The position numbers were made by a program, and so were the translations under genes. Positions 1-11,339 of a DNA stretch of 64,000 bases are shown here, in pieces (the stretch's first letter is position 1; every line of letters starts with the position of its first letter). A model generated the notes under the pieces. The model made no database searches. It was not told where the DNA came from and saw nothing but the letters and a program-made list of their open reading frames with translations. Source of the DNA: Notholithocarpus densiflorus (lineage: Eukaryota; Streptophyta; Magnoliopsida; Fagales; Fagaceae); NCBI GenBank assembly GCA_030021035.2, contig JARYZH020000037.1, forward strand, positions 2,571,001 to 2,635,000, written 5' to 3'.

Positions 1-711
1 AAAGAGGGGTAGGATTGGATTAAAAGCTCAAATCTTATTAAAAGGCAAAAAAGTTGAACTTCTCTTTGTATAAATATGTACATGGGTACATATATTTTAT
101 GAAAACAATGGTTTATAATGATCTGTGATTTTAGAAAGTCAACAGAACTATCTAATTATAATTAAATATGATGAAATTTTGAAGATTGATAGTTTCCCTT
201 TGACAAGAGCTTTTTCTTTTAGTTGTTTAACTTATTTGTTTAATTGCAATTTTTTAAAACTTTTTTTTCCTTGAGAGTAATCATGCTTTGACCAACTTCG
301 GCCAATAAGCAAATAAACTTTCAACAAAAAAATTACTTCTAAACACACTGAAAAGTGAAGGTTCTGTTTGCTTTTATGAAGATGATTCCTGCATTAAATT
401 TTGCAGTTTGAAGGCTTAGCAATGAAGTTCAAAATTAGAAAAGAACCATTTGTGGCTGTCAAGTCATGCAATCAGTACCCAAATTTGGGTGAAAATCTAT
501 TACATGGTCAATTTACTAAAAAAATGGGCACAAAGAAAGGTTATTAATTAATTAATTCTTCTACATATAGAAAGAGAGAAGAAATTCATTGAATAGAGAA
601 TATATAAATAAATCTTTCCAAGAAATTAAATATGAATCACCTTTAATTTAATTAATGAGCTTAGCAAGTAGGAGTATATTTCATGGAAGCAATGAGAGAG
701 AAAAATCCAAC
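1..711 (-). other. LBD intron 1 and left edge, no exon 2 seen
   Basis: AT-rich sequence downstream (minus strand) of the LBD exon. It begins with a GT donor at 711-710. I searched the minus strand for the usual second LBD exon (coiled-coil leucine repeat following QQQ) and did not find it, so it lies beyond the left edge or has been lost. Nothing else is recognisable here. Confidence 0.5.
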
Positions 712-1080
712 CTGCTGTTGTAAAGCAAGTACAGTGGACACACAACCATACACTGGGTCGGACAACCTGGCCTGAGCTTCATATGATATTGTAACCACAG
801 CATCGTGTCTTTGGTGCACTGGTATATGCAACAAGAGCTTTGATACGTTACTTGCACCAAATACCTTGTGCACAGCTGCAAACCGAGCTGCTCCTTGGTC
901 CGAGCCAAAGTGGGGAGCAAAGATACACCCATTAATGCACTTCCTCCTCAAAAACTTGCATGCCCCACATGGAGCCATTGCTGCTACCACTGGCTCCGCC
1001 TCTACCGTTGCCATAGTACGCTTTCCCATGCCCTTACGTCGATTTCCAGATGTGCTATCACCACCTCGTGTCTCGGCCAT
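712..1080 (-). CDS. LOB-domain (LBD/ASL) transcription factor, first exon only
   Basis: The LOB domain is plant-specific and binds DNA; class I members act in lateral organ, root and vascular development. The exon encodes 123 residues from ATG at 1080. The zinc-finger-like block CX2CX6CX3C is complete at residues 38-52 (PCGACKFLRRKC), and the GAS block with VHKVFGASNVSKLL follows at about 70-83. The exon ends after LALQQQ at a CAG|GTTGGA donor, which is the conserved intron position in this family. The sequence resembles the LBD18/LBD30 branch of class I by family knowledge. The N-terminal 36 residues are basic and variable. The leucine-zipper-like C-terminal part must come from exon 2, which is not in the window. 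It may be a functional gene cut by the edge or a truncated copy; the open, conserved exon favours a real gene. Confidence 0.88.
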
Positions 1081-1679
1081 TGGAATAAGGGTGTTGAATT
1101 ACAGTGAACAAAAGACTAGTGTGGTGGGGTTGGTGATTATATGAAAATTAGAGGAGTGCACGTTAGTCTCGTGAAAGGGTTGCAAGGTGAATGTGGTAAC
1201 TGGTAAGCTTTTCTTTTTTTAAAGAGAGACGTTATGGTTGGTAAAGAAGGAGAATGAGTGAAATGGGAAGTGTGTGTGTGATGCACGAGCAAAAGGAGTG
1301 ATAGAAAAGGTTTAATGATTAAATATTGGTGTTAGTTTAGTTCAATGTATATAATGGTAATTTCAAGTGTGTAATAGACTGTACTAGTATTTTGCAAAAT
1401 TATTATTCTATGAAACTTGAAGAAGATTGTCTTCTGGGGAGGGCACAAGATTTGTGCTGCACTTGGCGTGTGTGGGATGATTTATGAACAAGACGTGCAT
1501 GGATTTACCATGAGAAGATGCAAACTTTTTTTCAACCTCCTACTTTTATCCTATTCCAACCAACAACAAAAAAAAATTGTATTGGGGGTATCAGGATCAG
1601 GCTCTGCAAAATAACTTTTCAACAACAATTTGACTGAACTTACCCAAAACTACCTTGCATCATGTTGTTCATCATTTTA
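1081..1679. other. LBD upstream region
   Basis: This is the presumed 5' UTR and promoter of the minus-strand LBD gene. It is AT-rich with purine-rich runs (for example 1219-1320). No coding region or unambiguous promoter element can be supported. Short open frames here are chance. Confidence 0.4.
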
Positions 1680-1820
1680 GGGTTTGTTTGGTACTGTTAT
1701 TTAAACAACAGTTTTTGTAATTTAAACACCACATCACGTATTTTCACAGCACTTTTTCATCCACACGTATTTCCATAACACTTAAACAACGTTATTAGAA
1801 ATCTCTTACCAAATAGGCCC
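1680..1820. mobile_element. Tourist-like MITE (PIF/Harbinger type)
   Basis: A 141-bp element with imperfect terminal inverted repeats: GGGTTTGTTTGGTA at the left and TACCAAATAGGCCC at the right. It is flanked by a perfect TTA target duplication (1677-1679 and 1821-1823). The TIR start GGG.(T/C)TGTTTGG and the TTA duplication are typical of Tourist elements. It has no coding capacity. Confidence 0.8.
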
Positions 1821-1823
1821 TTA

Positions 1824-2810
1824 GTTTTCACAAATTACTAATGAATAGTACCTTAATAACTTTAAGTACAAAATTTAATTACAAAATTAGTTGCAGCCTA
1901 AGGTTATAACTTCCTTTAAAAAAAATTAATATTACTACGTATTTTGAAAATCTAACCGTTGAATTGTATGTTCTTTATGCTCTTTATGCTCTTAATGGAC
2001 ATATCAAGTTTTGTGTAGATCGGATATTATTTACTATATGATCTATAAACTTACAATTTATGAATAATTTTAAATTACAAAAAACTTGTAATTTAAACAA
2101 TTTATTGATAACATAACTATTGATCTTTAATTTTCTAGAAATTTTGCAAGTATAGAGGATATAGGAAAAAAATGTAATCCAATAATAGATTTGTCAAAAT
2201 TCAGCTCCAATAAAAAGATATTAATTTAAGTTGTAGTTTTAAATTACAACCAATTTTGTAGCTAAATTTTGTCCTAACTTTAATGAGATGTTCATCAACA
2301 GATCCTTAAGAAACAACTTTAGTTGTGAATTTTTCTGGGTTGCTAAGTTGTTCCTCGTTGCGACCTTACATTCTTATGTCGCAAATGTTCCATCATGAAC
2401 CATTCTTACTCAGGTGTGTTTCCATCACTTGCCCAAGTTCCCAATGATAGGCGAGACCTCACCACGACCTCGCCCGCCACCATATATGTGACCTTACCAC
2501 AACTAGAGACCCATTTTTTGAGTAGATGCAGATTTAATCAAGGTTTTTTTTTTTTTTTTTCTTGGGTTAGTGTGATGCAGGTTCAATTTGAGTTGGTTGT
2601 GGATTTTTCTAGATTTTTATGAGTTTAATAGGTTTGGTTCTGGTTTTTTTTTAATTTTTTTTTTATTATATATATGTTGGTTTAATATGTGTTGGATGTG
2701 GATTTTTCTTGGTTGTTATGAATTGTGAACATTTTGTTTTTTAGTTTATGTAGGTTCGATCTAGGTTGTCCATTTTGGGTGCTTGATGTGGTTGTGTTTG
2801 ATTTGGAAAT
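1824..2810. other. AT-rich intergenic DNA
   Basis: No gene or intact element is seen. There is a short imperfect repeat of the unit TCTTTATGC near 1972-1992 and poly-T runs at 2544-2560 and 2646-2663. The small open frames show no family similarity. Confidence 0.4.
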
Positions 2811-2818
2811 GTTGAATT

Positions 2819-3297
2819 TAGGGCTGTCCACCACCCATCCAGACTGACCAAATCTACTCGATCCGAGCAGTGTGTTGATCGACGACGAGTCACTGGTGAC
2901 GGAAACTGACAAGATCGATTCGGTTTTTGGTTTGGCAGTCTGAGAAACCGAAGAACCCGACTCGCCCGATGATCCTAGCTTCCTCTATTCCAATCTCCTC
3001 TCCACCATCAATGATGACCCTAACTTTCTCAGATCCATGTGTTACTTAGAATCAAACTCGAATATCTGGGGTGATCTCAACCGATCCGATAAGAACTCCT
3101 CCAAATTTGAGGAGATCTCAGCCGATCCAGTGAGATCTCCTCTAGATCTCAAGAGATCTCTACTGACTCGATCGGTGGCCAACTCGACTCGATCTGACCC
3201 GTTCATCTTCTCGGTCGACAATGGGTCCTCCAATTTGCCACCTAACTTGGTTAGGTTGAGCCCAAAACCGACCCAGACCAACCCATGGACAACCCTA
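2819..3297. mobile_element. Non-autonomous hAT-like element
   Basis: A 479-bp element bounded by TAGGGCTGTCCA and TGGACAACCCTA (one mismatch between the inverted 12-mers). The flanking octamers GTTGAATT (2811-2818) and GTTGCAAT (3298-3305) match at 6 of 8 positions, consistent with an aged 8-bp hAT target duplication. The interior is more GC-rich than its surroundings and rich in CGATC/GATCT words. Open frames inside it have no recognisable domain. Confidence 0.65.
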
Positions 3298-3856
3298 GTT
3301 GCAATTACGAAAGGAGGATGAAAAATAATTATATTTAGGGAGATAAAAATTAATATTTAAATGAAATAAAAATAAAGTATTAAGGCTTATGTAGTTATTT
3401 GTGAATAGTAGATTAGTTAAAATAACAAAAGTGGGATATTTAAATCAAATTTGACAAAAATAAAATACTTTGAGACTAATGTGAATGTTGTTAAGATAAC
3501 AAGCATTTCAATACAATACCCTTATACATACATACACATATATATATATATATATAAGTTAGATTTTATGCAAAAATTTAAACCTCACCAATATAAGGAT
3601 GCATATAATGACGATACGTCATTTTGGTCAAAGCATAGGATAATGATGTGTCAAAACTTTTCTATTCCTTCTCATAGTACAAATCCTGTAAAATACTTTT
3701 TGTGCTTCATTTTATACTTTACCAAACACAACTTGCTATGTGTGCTTATTACTTTCCTTAACAAATGACATATCACAATTGGTAGAGCATAAAGTTTCAC
3801 AACAAGTGGTATTGGAGATTTGTACACTTCCTTCTCATTGTCATTACTCATAGAAC

Positions 3857-3960
3857 TACTAATATGTAACCCATGCTTACGCATTAAAATGGTCAATTAT
3901 AGTAATGCTATTGATGTTAAGCTTGGGTTATTAAACAATTTTCATGATTTTTTTTTTTTG
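3857..3960 (-). mobile_element. Helitron 3'-end remnant
   Basis: Read on the minus strand, the sequence around 3857-3890 carries a short GCAT stem-loop and GGGTTACAT before a CTRR-like end that has decayed. It aligns by eye with the better preserved Helitron end at 38912-38990, including the adjacent stretch around GTAGTGGTGCTATTAATGTTA. The other end was not found. Confidence 0.35.
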
Positions 3961-4676
3961 TCAAGTTTCTCCTTATTATAAACATATTTCCTTACATACT
4001 GAAATATTTAATAGTAGATTTTGTAAAAAAGTTATAATACATCTTCACATTAATGGCTAGGGAACTTCCATTATCTTTTTGGTTATGTGGTAAAGAAAGT
4101 ATGGAAAAGAGTGTTGGGATGTACAGTGTATGGAAAAACTACTAACCAATACAATAAGTATTACATATTTAAAAAACATATGTATGCATGTTAGACTTTG
4201 ACACCAAGGTTGCTAGGGGTCTTGCTTCTAGCGACACCTTTCTATGTACAACATATAAATATTTGAATTCCTTGAGCCAACAAGCTTCGAATGTCTTCCA
4301 TTACAATAGTTATTTGTCAAGGCATAATCCTCTTTCTTATAAATATATCCTCCACCAGTCTATTGCCAAATGAGAAAATAATTTAATGGAAGCCTTGCTT
4401 TCTTGCTTTCTTGCTTTCTGCATAACCTCCCCCAAATCAGTGCAATGATATTCCTATATAGATCCATAAATTTCCATTTAGTTTTTTTTTTTTTTAAAGC
4501 CATGGTCTCATATAAGGGGTGGGCAAAACCAGCAAGCAGAATCCTAAATTGTTGATTTACATAACATTAACCACTAATAATGGAGAGTCCTTTGAGAGAT
4601 TATATAACATATATAGAGCTAGTAGAATGACTAATTTGTCAGGTTTTTGGACTATGAAACGCAAGCATAGGCCTCG

Positions 4677-4705
<29 letters not shown>
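4677..4705. repeat. (TA)n microsatellite
   Basis: Uninterrupted TA dinucleotide run of about 29 bp. Similar runs occur at about 6557-6581 and 7440-7459. Confidence 0.9.
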
Positions 4706-4712
<7 letters not shown>

Positions 4713-5130
4713 AATTGTGAAACATAGAATGTGTACTACCTGAGCATGGAACCAATCAATAGTCCTTCACAATTGGTTAACCTGTCAAATTTTAGAAAGC
4801 AAGAATACCATGAAGGCAAATTTTGAGTTACCAAATTTGACGTAGCGGATTAACTAAGGAGATCTACATTCGCACTGAAATCTTTATCTAAATAAGGCCA
4901 TATCAACTTATATGTGACCAAAAATTTAGGGTGAGGTATATATGTCTTGATCTACACTAAAGATAAATTTATAGAAGATGAGGCAACATCCATTAGCTAC
5001 AATGTTGACTACTCAATATCATTCCTCTTATTGTTACAATCCCAGCTTGATTCATGAATCCAAAATTTTGTGATAAAAATAAAGAAAATGTCAATAGGGA
5101 CTTCTTGTAATCATTGTGGTTAATGGCAAT

Positions 5131-6538
5131 CACTTACGGCCTGTTTGGATGTTAAAAAAAAGGAGGGGGAGTAGAGTAAAGGGAGGGAGAGTAATTCAAT
5201 TAACTTGTTTGAAAGTTTTTTAAGGAAGGAGTAAGAGGGGTTTGGAGAGGTTTAGAGGGGTTTCAACTATCTCTAACTTTTCATTTTTAATTCCCCAAAT
5301 TGGAGAGATTTGGAGGGAGAATAGAGTAGATAAATTATTGACCAAATGAATTCTCCAATTTACCCTTTTTAAATTAACAAAATTACAAACTGATTATATA
5401 AATAATCTTTGTTTGTTTCTTGAGAAAATTTAAAGTGAATGAAAAAAAAAATGAATCTCACTATTTAGACGCCGTCAAGTCGTCTAAATAGTGACTGTTT
5501 CTGGCTGATTTTCAGTGTTCTTTTGGCTTTGGAATTCCAAAATTTCACTATTTTTCACGATATATTTCTGAACTTCAATTTACTTTTTTATTTGCTTGGA
5601 ATTGTGTTCTTGATCGTGTTTTATCAATGTGCACTGGTACTTTTAGCAGTACTCTGCTCTGCTCTATTTGGACTCTGAGAAAACAGAGGAAAATGACAGA
5701 AACTTGTAGTTAAAAACTGTTATGTATACAAGTTTTTTATAATTACTTACTTGGCCGCCTTGGATTGAAATTTTTTATTTTCTCGGGAAAGCAAGTTAGA
5801 GTGTTATATATTTCTTCGTGTTTTCTAGACTTGCACTGTTTCACTGAGAACTGTCTCTGTAATTTTCAGGGAAGCACCAAGAATTCCTAGTCTGATTCTC
5901 GAGAAAAAGAAATATGGCCAAACAGTATCTATGTTTGTGTCTCGTGGTAGTTGTCTTCTCGGCAACTCTGGCTTCACAAGCTAAGGCATTTACCAATCCA
6001 CTTGAAGGTAATTCTGTGGATCCCTTTTTTTTTTTCTTTAATTCTAGTTCTTGATTTTCTTGCGTTTTATCTTTCATTGGATTCTTTTATAGGAAAATTG
6101 ATATAGTTTAGGTATTTTAGTGATAATCTGTGATTAGAATGTTCTTTATTCTCTGTTTGGTTAGTGAGAAAATGGAGGAAAATTTTAATTTAAAAGAAAA
6201 ATCAAAGAGAATAGTACAACACTCGCGCTTCCATATTGTGAAAGCTTCATTGTCCGTGCTCACAATTTTTGGCGGGAAAATTGGGCTCATTAATCATAGA
6301 CCAATGTTGCAAGTCCATTTTCAAATAGGGGTAAATTTGTCTATTTAAATCATTTCCTCTCTTCTTCATCCTAATTTTTAAAACATTCAAACAAGAGTAA
6401 GGGCTAATTACTCCCTTCCCCCTTACTAATTTTAAAAACATTCAAATAAGGTAGAGGATAACCATTCTCCTCTACTCTCCTCCCCTTTACTCCCCTCTAC
6501 TCTCCTCCCTCTCTAAACTTCCAAACAGGCCATTAGTG
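5131..6538. mobile_element. Non-autonomous CACTA-like element
   Basis: A 1,408-bp element. The left end CACTTACGGCCTGTTTGGA and the inverted right end CACTAATGGCCTGTTTGGA differ at two positions. It is flanked by a 3-bp duplication AAT (5128-5130 and 6539-6541), as expected for CACTA (En/Spm) transposons. Subterminal regions repeat purine-rich motifs such as GGGGGAGTAGAG on both sides. No transposase is present. Inside is a spliced-looking exon encoding a signal peptide (5914-6007), suggesting gene-fragment capture. Assignment to CACTA rests on the termini and duplication; another superfamily with a chance 3-bp match is possible. Confidence 0.65.
5914..6007 (+). pseudogene. Captured first exon encoding a secretory signal peptide
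   Basis: ATG at 5914 opens a 31-codon exon reading MAKQYLCLCLVVVVFSATLA and then SQAKAFTNPLE, a hydrophobic signal sequence with a plausible cleavage site near QAKA. It ends at a GAAG|GTAATT donor (6008). A TTTTCAG acceptor at 5869 would end a 5'-UTR intron. The arrangement of UTR intron, signal-peptide exon and donor looks like the front of a secreted or receptor protein gene. The tail recalls the start of LRR receptor kinases of the STRUBBELIG type, but that is a weak guess. No later exon lies in the element, so it is probably a fragment. Confidence 0.45.
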
Positions 6539-6541
6539 AAT

Positions 6542-8657
6542 ATTGCTTTATACAAAATATATATATATATATATATATATAAATTAAGAACCTAAATCAG
6601 ACTTATTGTAAGATAGCACCTAACATGAATGAGGTCCCCTACTGCAAGAATAGAGAGAAAGAGGGGGAGGCTATCTAGAGCTTTTTGAGAAATAAAAAAT
6701 TATGATAAAAAGATAATAAATGAAAAAATAAACATTTTATTGAAAAATTATGAGTAAGCTTGCCCTATGCTTAGGCGCAGTTTGCTACCTTATCAAATTG
6801 GAAGCCTCAAGAAAGATAGGATTTCCTGCACATAAGATATAAAAGAGAGGTATGAAAACTCTACTTACAAAAAAAATATTAAAAAATGAAGAAGAAGAGA
6901 GGTATTGAACCTTTCTTTACATGTTGAGAAATTCAATAGCAATATCCAGTTTGGCATATTGTAATTTTCACCATTTAGTGTTCACTAATAGATCACAACT
7001 GTGATGAATAGAGAAGTGGCATTTCCAATTCAAGATTTTAAAAATCACCCAATAGCAAAGAGCTTCAATAGTACATCAAATTAATGGCAAACATATTAAT
7101 AATTCAGAACAGAAAAAATTACCACGTCTTGCATCTAGTATTCTCAAAAGAAAATCAGCAAATATCTTGCAAAAAGGGATTCTGCACACAAAGAAGAAAC
7201 AATTAATAAAAATTCAGCATCATAAGCCAGTAATAAATTACTTGAATATAGAATACAAATCTTATTAAAAATGAACTTTACAAATGTCAGTTGCTAACAA
7301 TAGTTAACTTGCATCATCTTGGCAGAAATGGCAGTTTAACAACTTTTCAGCATAACTTTTAACTAATTAAGGAAATATCAACTTAAAACCGAGAAGTTTT
7401 CTTGGTCCAAAAATCGGTCATTGTATTTAATTAGGCCATTAATATATATATATATATATTTATATGTGAAATTTCTTTATGTTTCTTAATTTAGAGGAAT
7501 TTTGTAATGATGTAATTTTTGGTTAGGGCCATATTTGTGGCCATTGATTTTATTTTATTAGTAGGTGACTTTAGCTTTATTAATGGCACTCCCATCCCAA
7601 GAATGATTTCTATCAATCAAATTTTGGGAAAATGATACTTTATGAACTTTGGTGAATATGTGGCCAAAGAACATGCATACACCAATATTGCAAAATTGCT
7701 TGGGTTTCTAATTGCTTTTATCATATTTTAAAGTAGGTTAAAATAATAATTGCATCAATAAACATATTAAAAGGGAGCAATAATCCAGTATTTTTAATTC
7801 GAGAGTGTCAAGTGTCCATATCCAAAATTTGAAATAGTAGACCCTTAATCCTAATCATAGATATACGAAGTTTTGAAACTTAAATGAATTAATTAATATC
7901 AAATAAGGTGTGTTTTTTTGGAGAAGCCTCAAATAAGGTGTGTTGGAAACCCATCTTGGCTTGCAACAACATACATAACATACTTTATTAGTAGAAGCTC
8001 CATAATCCTTCTTTAGTGGATTGAAATAAGGGCCTAACATAAAGTTAATTTAAGAGATTTTCTTACAAACAGAAAGATAAAGTTAGAAAAACTTTCAAGG
8101 TTGCTTCGACTTCTTGTTTGTTTGAAATTTGTATGTGTCTAAATTTGTATTTGTTTGAAATTTCATGTTTAATGTTCATAGAGTTTTAAACCCTAGCTTT
8201 TTGATCTGTTTTATATTATGTTTTCAAATTAAAATGTGTTTTTCTAACGTCAAATAGTGAAGTGGGTTACGGAAGCCTAACGGAGTAGAGCTCAGTTGGG
8301 TAAAGTGTTAAATTTTAAACCACAACTAGACAATTTAAATTTCAGCCAAACCACAGGTGGGTAAGTTGTAGTTAGCCCAAAAACATATAAGTGGATTATG
8401 AGTCACCACTAGTGATGGATCTATTTAGGTGGGGACTCCCCAAATTTCTAAAAAATCTCTTATATAATTGTATATGAGATCTTTAATAATGAAATATATA
8501 AAGGATTAATAAAGAATAGATAATTATCGTTCTTTGCTAAAAAAAAATAAAAATAAAGAATAGATAATTTATTAAATATGTTATTTGATTAGGACAAAAA
8601 TTCAAATACAATACCTTAGGTGTAGTTCTTTAAGTTTTCCAATTAATTTATAGGTCT
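6542..8657. other. AT-rich intergenic DNA
   Basis: No gene is supported. Contents are AT microsatellites (about 6557-6581 and 7440-7459) and low-complexity A/T sequence. A direct repeat of CCTCAAATAAGGTGTGTT-like sequence lies near 7900-7945. Open frames are short and show no family resemblance. Confidence 0.4.
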
Positions 8658-8658
8658 G

Positions 8659-8820
8659 GTTAATGTATGCCCTTAGGGTATACATTAACAATCAATTTTA
8701 AGAAAATTTTTATCGAAAATTGAAAAAGCTGTCAAACTTTTTAGACTGCTTTTTTAATTCCCGATAAAAAATTTCCTAAAATGGATTACTAACATATGCC
8801 CCTAAGGACATATGTTAGTA
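8659..8820. repeat. Fold-back MITE, long imperfect palindrome
   Basis: The left half (TTAATGTATGCCCTTAGGG onward) pairs by eye with the reverse complement of the right half over about 80 bp. Each end is also a small palindrome: GTTAATGTATGCCC with its inverse, and ACTAACATATGCCC with its inverse. The whole could fold into a long hairpin with forked tips. It is non-coding. Confidence 0.6.
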
Positions 8821-8830
8821 AAATCTTTAT

Positions 8831-8955
8831 GGTCCGTTTGGATTGAGGGTGAGAGAGGGGGAGTAGAGTAGAGTAATGTAGATTTTGCGCAAAATTAGCC
8901 TATTTTCAGCTAACTTTACTCTATTCCCTTCCGCTCCCTTCCATCCAAACAGGCC
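8831..8955. mobile_element. Miniature terminal-repeat element
   Basis: A 125-bp element with ends GGTCCGTTTGGAT and ATCCAAACAGGCC. The subterminal motif GGGGGAGTAGAGTAGAG is shared with the CACTA-like element at 5131-6538, so it may be a derivative of the same group. No clean target duplication was found. Confidence 0.55.
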
Positions 8956-9233
8956 TTTTACACATGACTAATCTATCCACATAAGCACAAAATGGTGTCA
9001 AACCATTTTAACATGGTTAGATTACAAGAGAAAAAAAAAAAGAAAAAAAAAACCTCAACCCAGCAAAAAAAAAACCACCAACCACCTCAACCCATAGGCA
9101 TTGGCAGAACCATGATGAGAGAGAGAGAAAGCTAATGTAATTTTTTTTTAGAGAGAGTTTCAATCTATAACATCCGCTTCTGATAATAAATCTATCATTA
9201 GACTAAGGCACCAGAGATTTTACCAATTGAGCT

Positions 9234-9758
9234 TGATGGTGCATGATAGATCACTTAACTCTAGACTTGTCCACGATGCTTGTCTAAGGAAAAGTTTAAT
9301 GTAAGGGCATGTTCGTCCAAGGATAAGCTTGTCCGTCCGTGAAGTCATAAGGACGAGCACCTTGCGTCCTGAACATGTTCCTCGACGCAACCTCTGTTTT
9401 CCTGTCAGATTACAAACCGCTCCCCCAATAAACGATTTGTAGAAAACGGATCCCAAATAATGTAACTTCCATAGCGGTTATAGAAGTTACCTCCGAATCT
9501 TCCGAACTCCACAACGATAGGGGGAATAACTACCTCGGACAAACACTATATAAGGGCTCTTCTACAAGAGGGTAAGGTATTCAGACACTTCCACAAAAAA
9601 TTAGAATTCCAAAAATACTAACTTTACCATTGGATGATTCTTGGCCGGTCTTCCCCGGTCTTCTCTGATTTTGTGTTTACTTTTTCAAGACATTACCAGT
9701 AACCTCGAGATCATCAACGCCCGAGACATTCAGCCTACTAATTTCCTTGTGTTCATCA
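9234..9758 (+). repeat. 5' LTR of the Tat element
   Basis: 525 bp, starting TGATGG and ending TCATCA. A TATA box (CTATATAAGG) lies at about 9546-9555. Repeated GTCC/GGAC words (CGTCC, GGACGAG) are frequent. Confidence 0.93.
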
Positions 9759-9759
9759 G

Positions 9760-9774
9760 TTGGCGCCATTTGTG
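9760..9774 (+). other. Primer binding site of the Tat element
   Basis: TGGCGCCATTTGTGG lies one base after the 5' LTR. The first seven bases match the TGGCGCC start common in plant gypsy elements thought to prime from tRNA-Asp; the tRNA identity is inferred. Confidence 0.65.
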
Positions 9775-9838
9775 GAAAGGAGTTTTGTTAGATCTTATCT
9801 TTGAGTTCTAAAGTTCCTTTCTCCGACAAAAGGCTGCA

Positions 9839-11305
9839 ATGGTTCGGACAAGATCGAGGGCTACTAGTCCAGGCCATCAAGAGAGCAGGGATGCCTCTAG
9901 CAATCCCCCACGCGATCGTTAATCTGCGCCTGCTATGCAACCATCCTCTGTTCAACATGCGCAATCCATGGCAGCCGCTGTGGCGGAGTTAACTCACTAA
10001 AACCAAGAATTGACAAGGGAGATTAATTTCAGGAGGCAACGGCATGAGGCATATGGAGAAGAGTAAGGTCAGAGCCAGGGAGGTGGAAGAAATGCTGAGC
10101 CTGAAAGCTAATCAAGGGGCACCATATCAAGGAGAGTGCCACACTTGGAGAGGGAGATAGACCAGATGAGCAGGGTTATAGATGAGATGAGGGAGAACAT
10201 GAGAAGAGCAAATCCCGTAGAGGATCTAGTTCACCGAACAGACTCCCCCTTCACGGCTTCCATTAATGGTCACCCCTTGCCCCCAAAATTCAAGATGCCT
10301 TCCTTGGATTCGTATAATGGAACGCGTGACCCATTTGATCACATTGCTACTTTTAAGACTACGATGCACCTTCAAGGGGTCCCGGATGAAATTATGTGTA
10401 GAGCCTTCCCTACCACCCTCAAAGGTCCAGCACGAGTGTGGTTCAGTAAAACACCCCCGAATTCAGTAAGTTCTTTCGAAGAGTTGAGCAAGTTGTTTGT
10501 GAATAACTTCATTGGGGGACAGAGATACAAGCATTCCTCGTCCAGCCTGTTGACTATAGAACAGGGGGAGAATGAAAGCTTGCGGTCCTTTATCACTCGT
10601 TTCAATAGGGAAGCCCTGACGGTGGATAAAGTGGATGACAAGCTACTTTTGACGGCCTTCCATAATGGGGTTAATTCTGATTTGTTCATCCACAAGCTTT
10701 ATGAGAAAGAACCTCAATCCATGGCTGAACTCGTCCATTCGGCCCAAAACTTTATGAATGTAGAGGATGCGATCATAGCCAAGAAGAGGAAGAGAGCTGA
10801 GAGAATGGAAGGAAACCCTGCACGTCATTCCGAGTAAGGTCCCCGTCCAAAGAAAGGACGAACGGAAGATAAAAAGGACCGAGATAACAAGTAGGCAGGC
10901 CCTTTGGCACGAAATCAACAATACACGCCATTGAACATGCCCCTTGAGTAGGTTCTCATACAAATCAAAAATGATCTTTCCTTGAAGTGGCCGGAGAAAA
11001 TGAGGGGAGACCCCAACAAGCGCAATAGGAACAAGTATTGTCGCTTCTATAGAGACCATGGGCACGACACGGACGAATGTTACGATCTGAAACAACAGAT
11101 TGAAAATCTTATAAAACAAGGAAAGTTGAGAAATTTCCTTGGACGAAAGCATAAGGATGAGAAGTTGAAAGGGAAGGTAGAAGAGTCGTCGCGAACCCCG
11201 CTTGGGGAGATAAGAGTTATTATAGGAGGAAGTTCAGCAGGTCAGTCGTCCAAGTCCAGGAAGACGTATCTGAAAGTGGTGCAGAATGTTCAGCTCTCTG
11301 GATGA
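9839..11305 (+). pseudogene. Tat element gag, disabled
   Basis: Capsid/nucleocapsid precursor for retrotransposon particles. The frame opens at ATG 9839 and stays in one frame to 11305, broken by several stops; the four upstream of 10136 are all TAA at positions where CAA would fit, as C-to-T decay would give. The Retrotrans_gag domain is clear at 10280-10690 (PPKFKMPSLDSYNGTRDP, then GPARVWF). A zinc-binding-like segment with CRFYRDHGHDTDEC is at about 11038-11080. Further stops fall between 10837 and 10982. Not translatable as a whole. Confidence 0.85.
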
Positions 11306-11339
11306 TCTCCATAGACGAGGACTACAGACAAGCCAGCAA

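Larger units (their letters stand above)
3306..5127. other. AT-rich intergenic DNA with simple repeats
   Basis: No gene is supported. It contains a short (AT)n run near 3537-3556, three direct copies of TTGCTTTC at about 4394-4417, a (TA)n run at 4677-4705, and a likely Helitron remnant near 3857-3960 listed separately. Confidence 0.4.

Noticed and set aside
866..1144. Plus-strand open frames across the LBD exon
   Set aside because: They are the antisense shadow of the conserved LOB domain and resemble no protein family.
10372..11152. Long minus-strand open frames opposite Tat gag
   Set aside because: They run antisense to a clear gag domain, with no splice plan or family match, unlike the real antisense gene near the 3' LTR.
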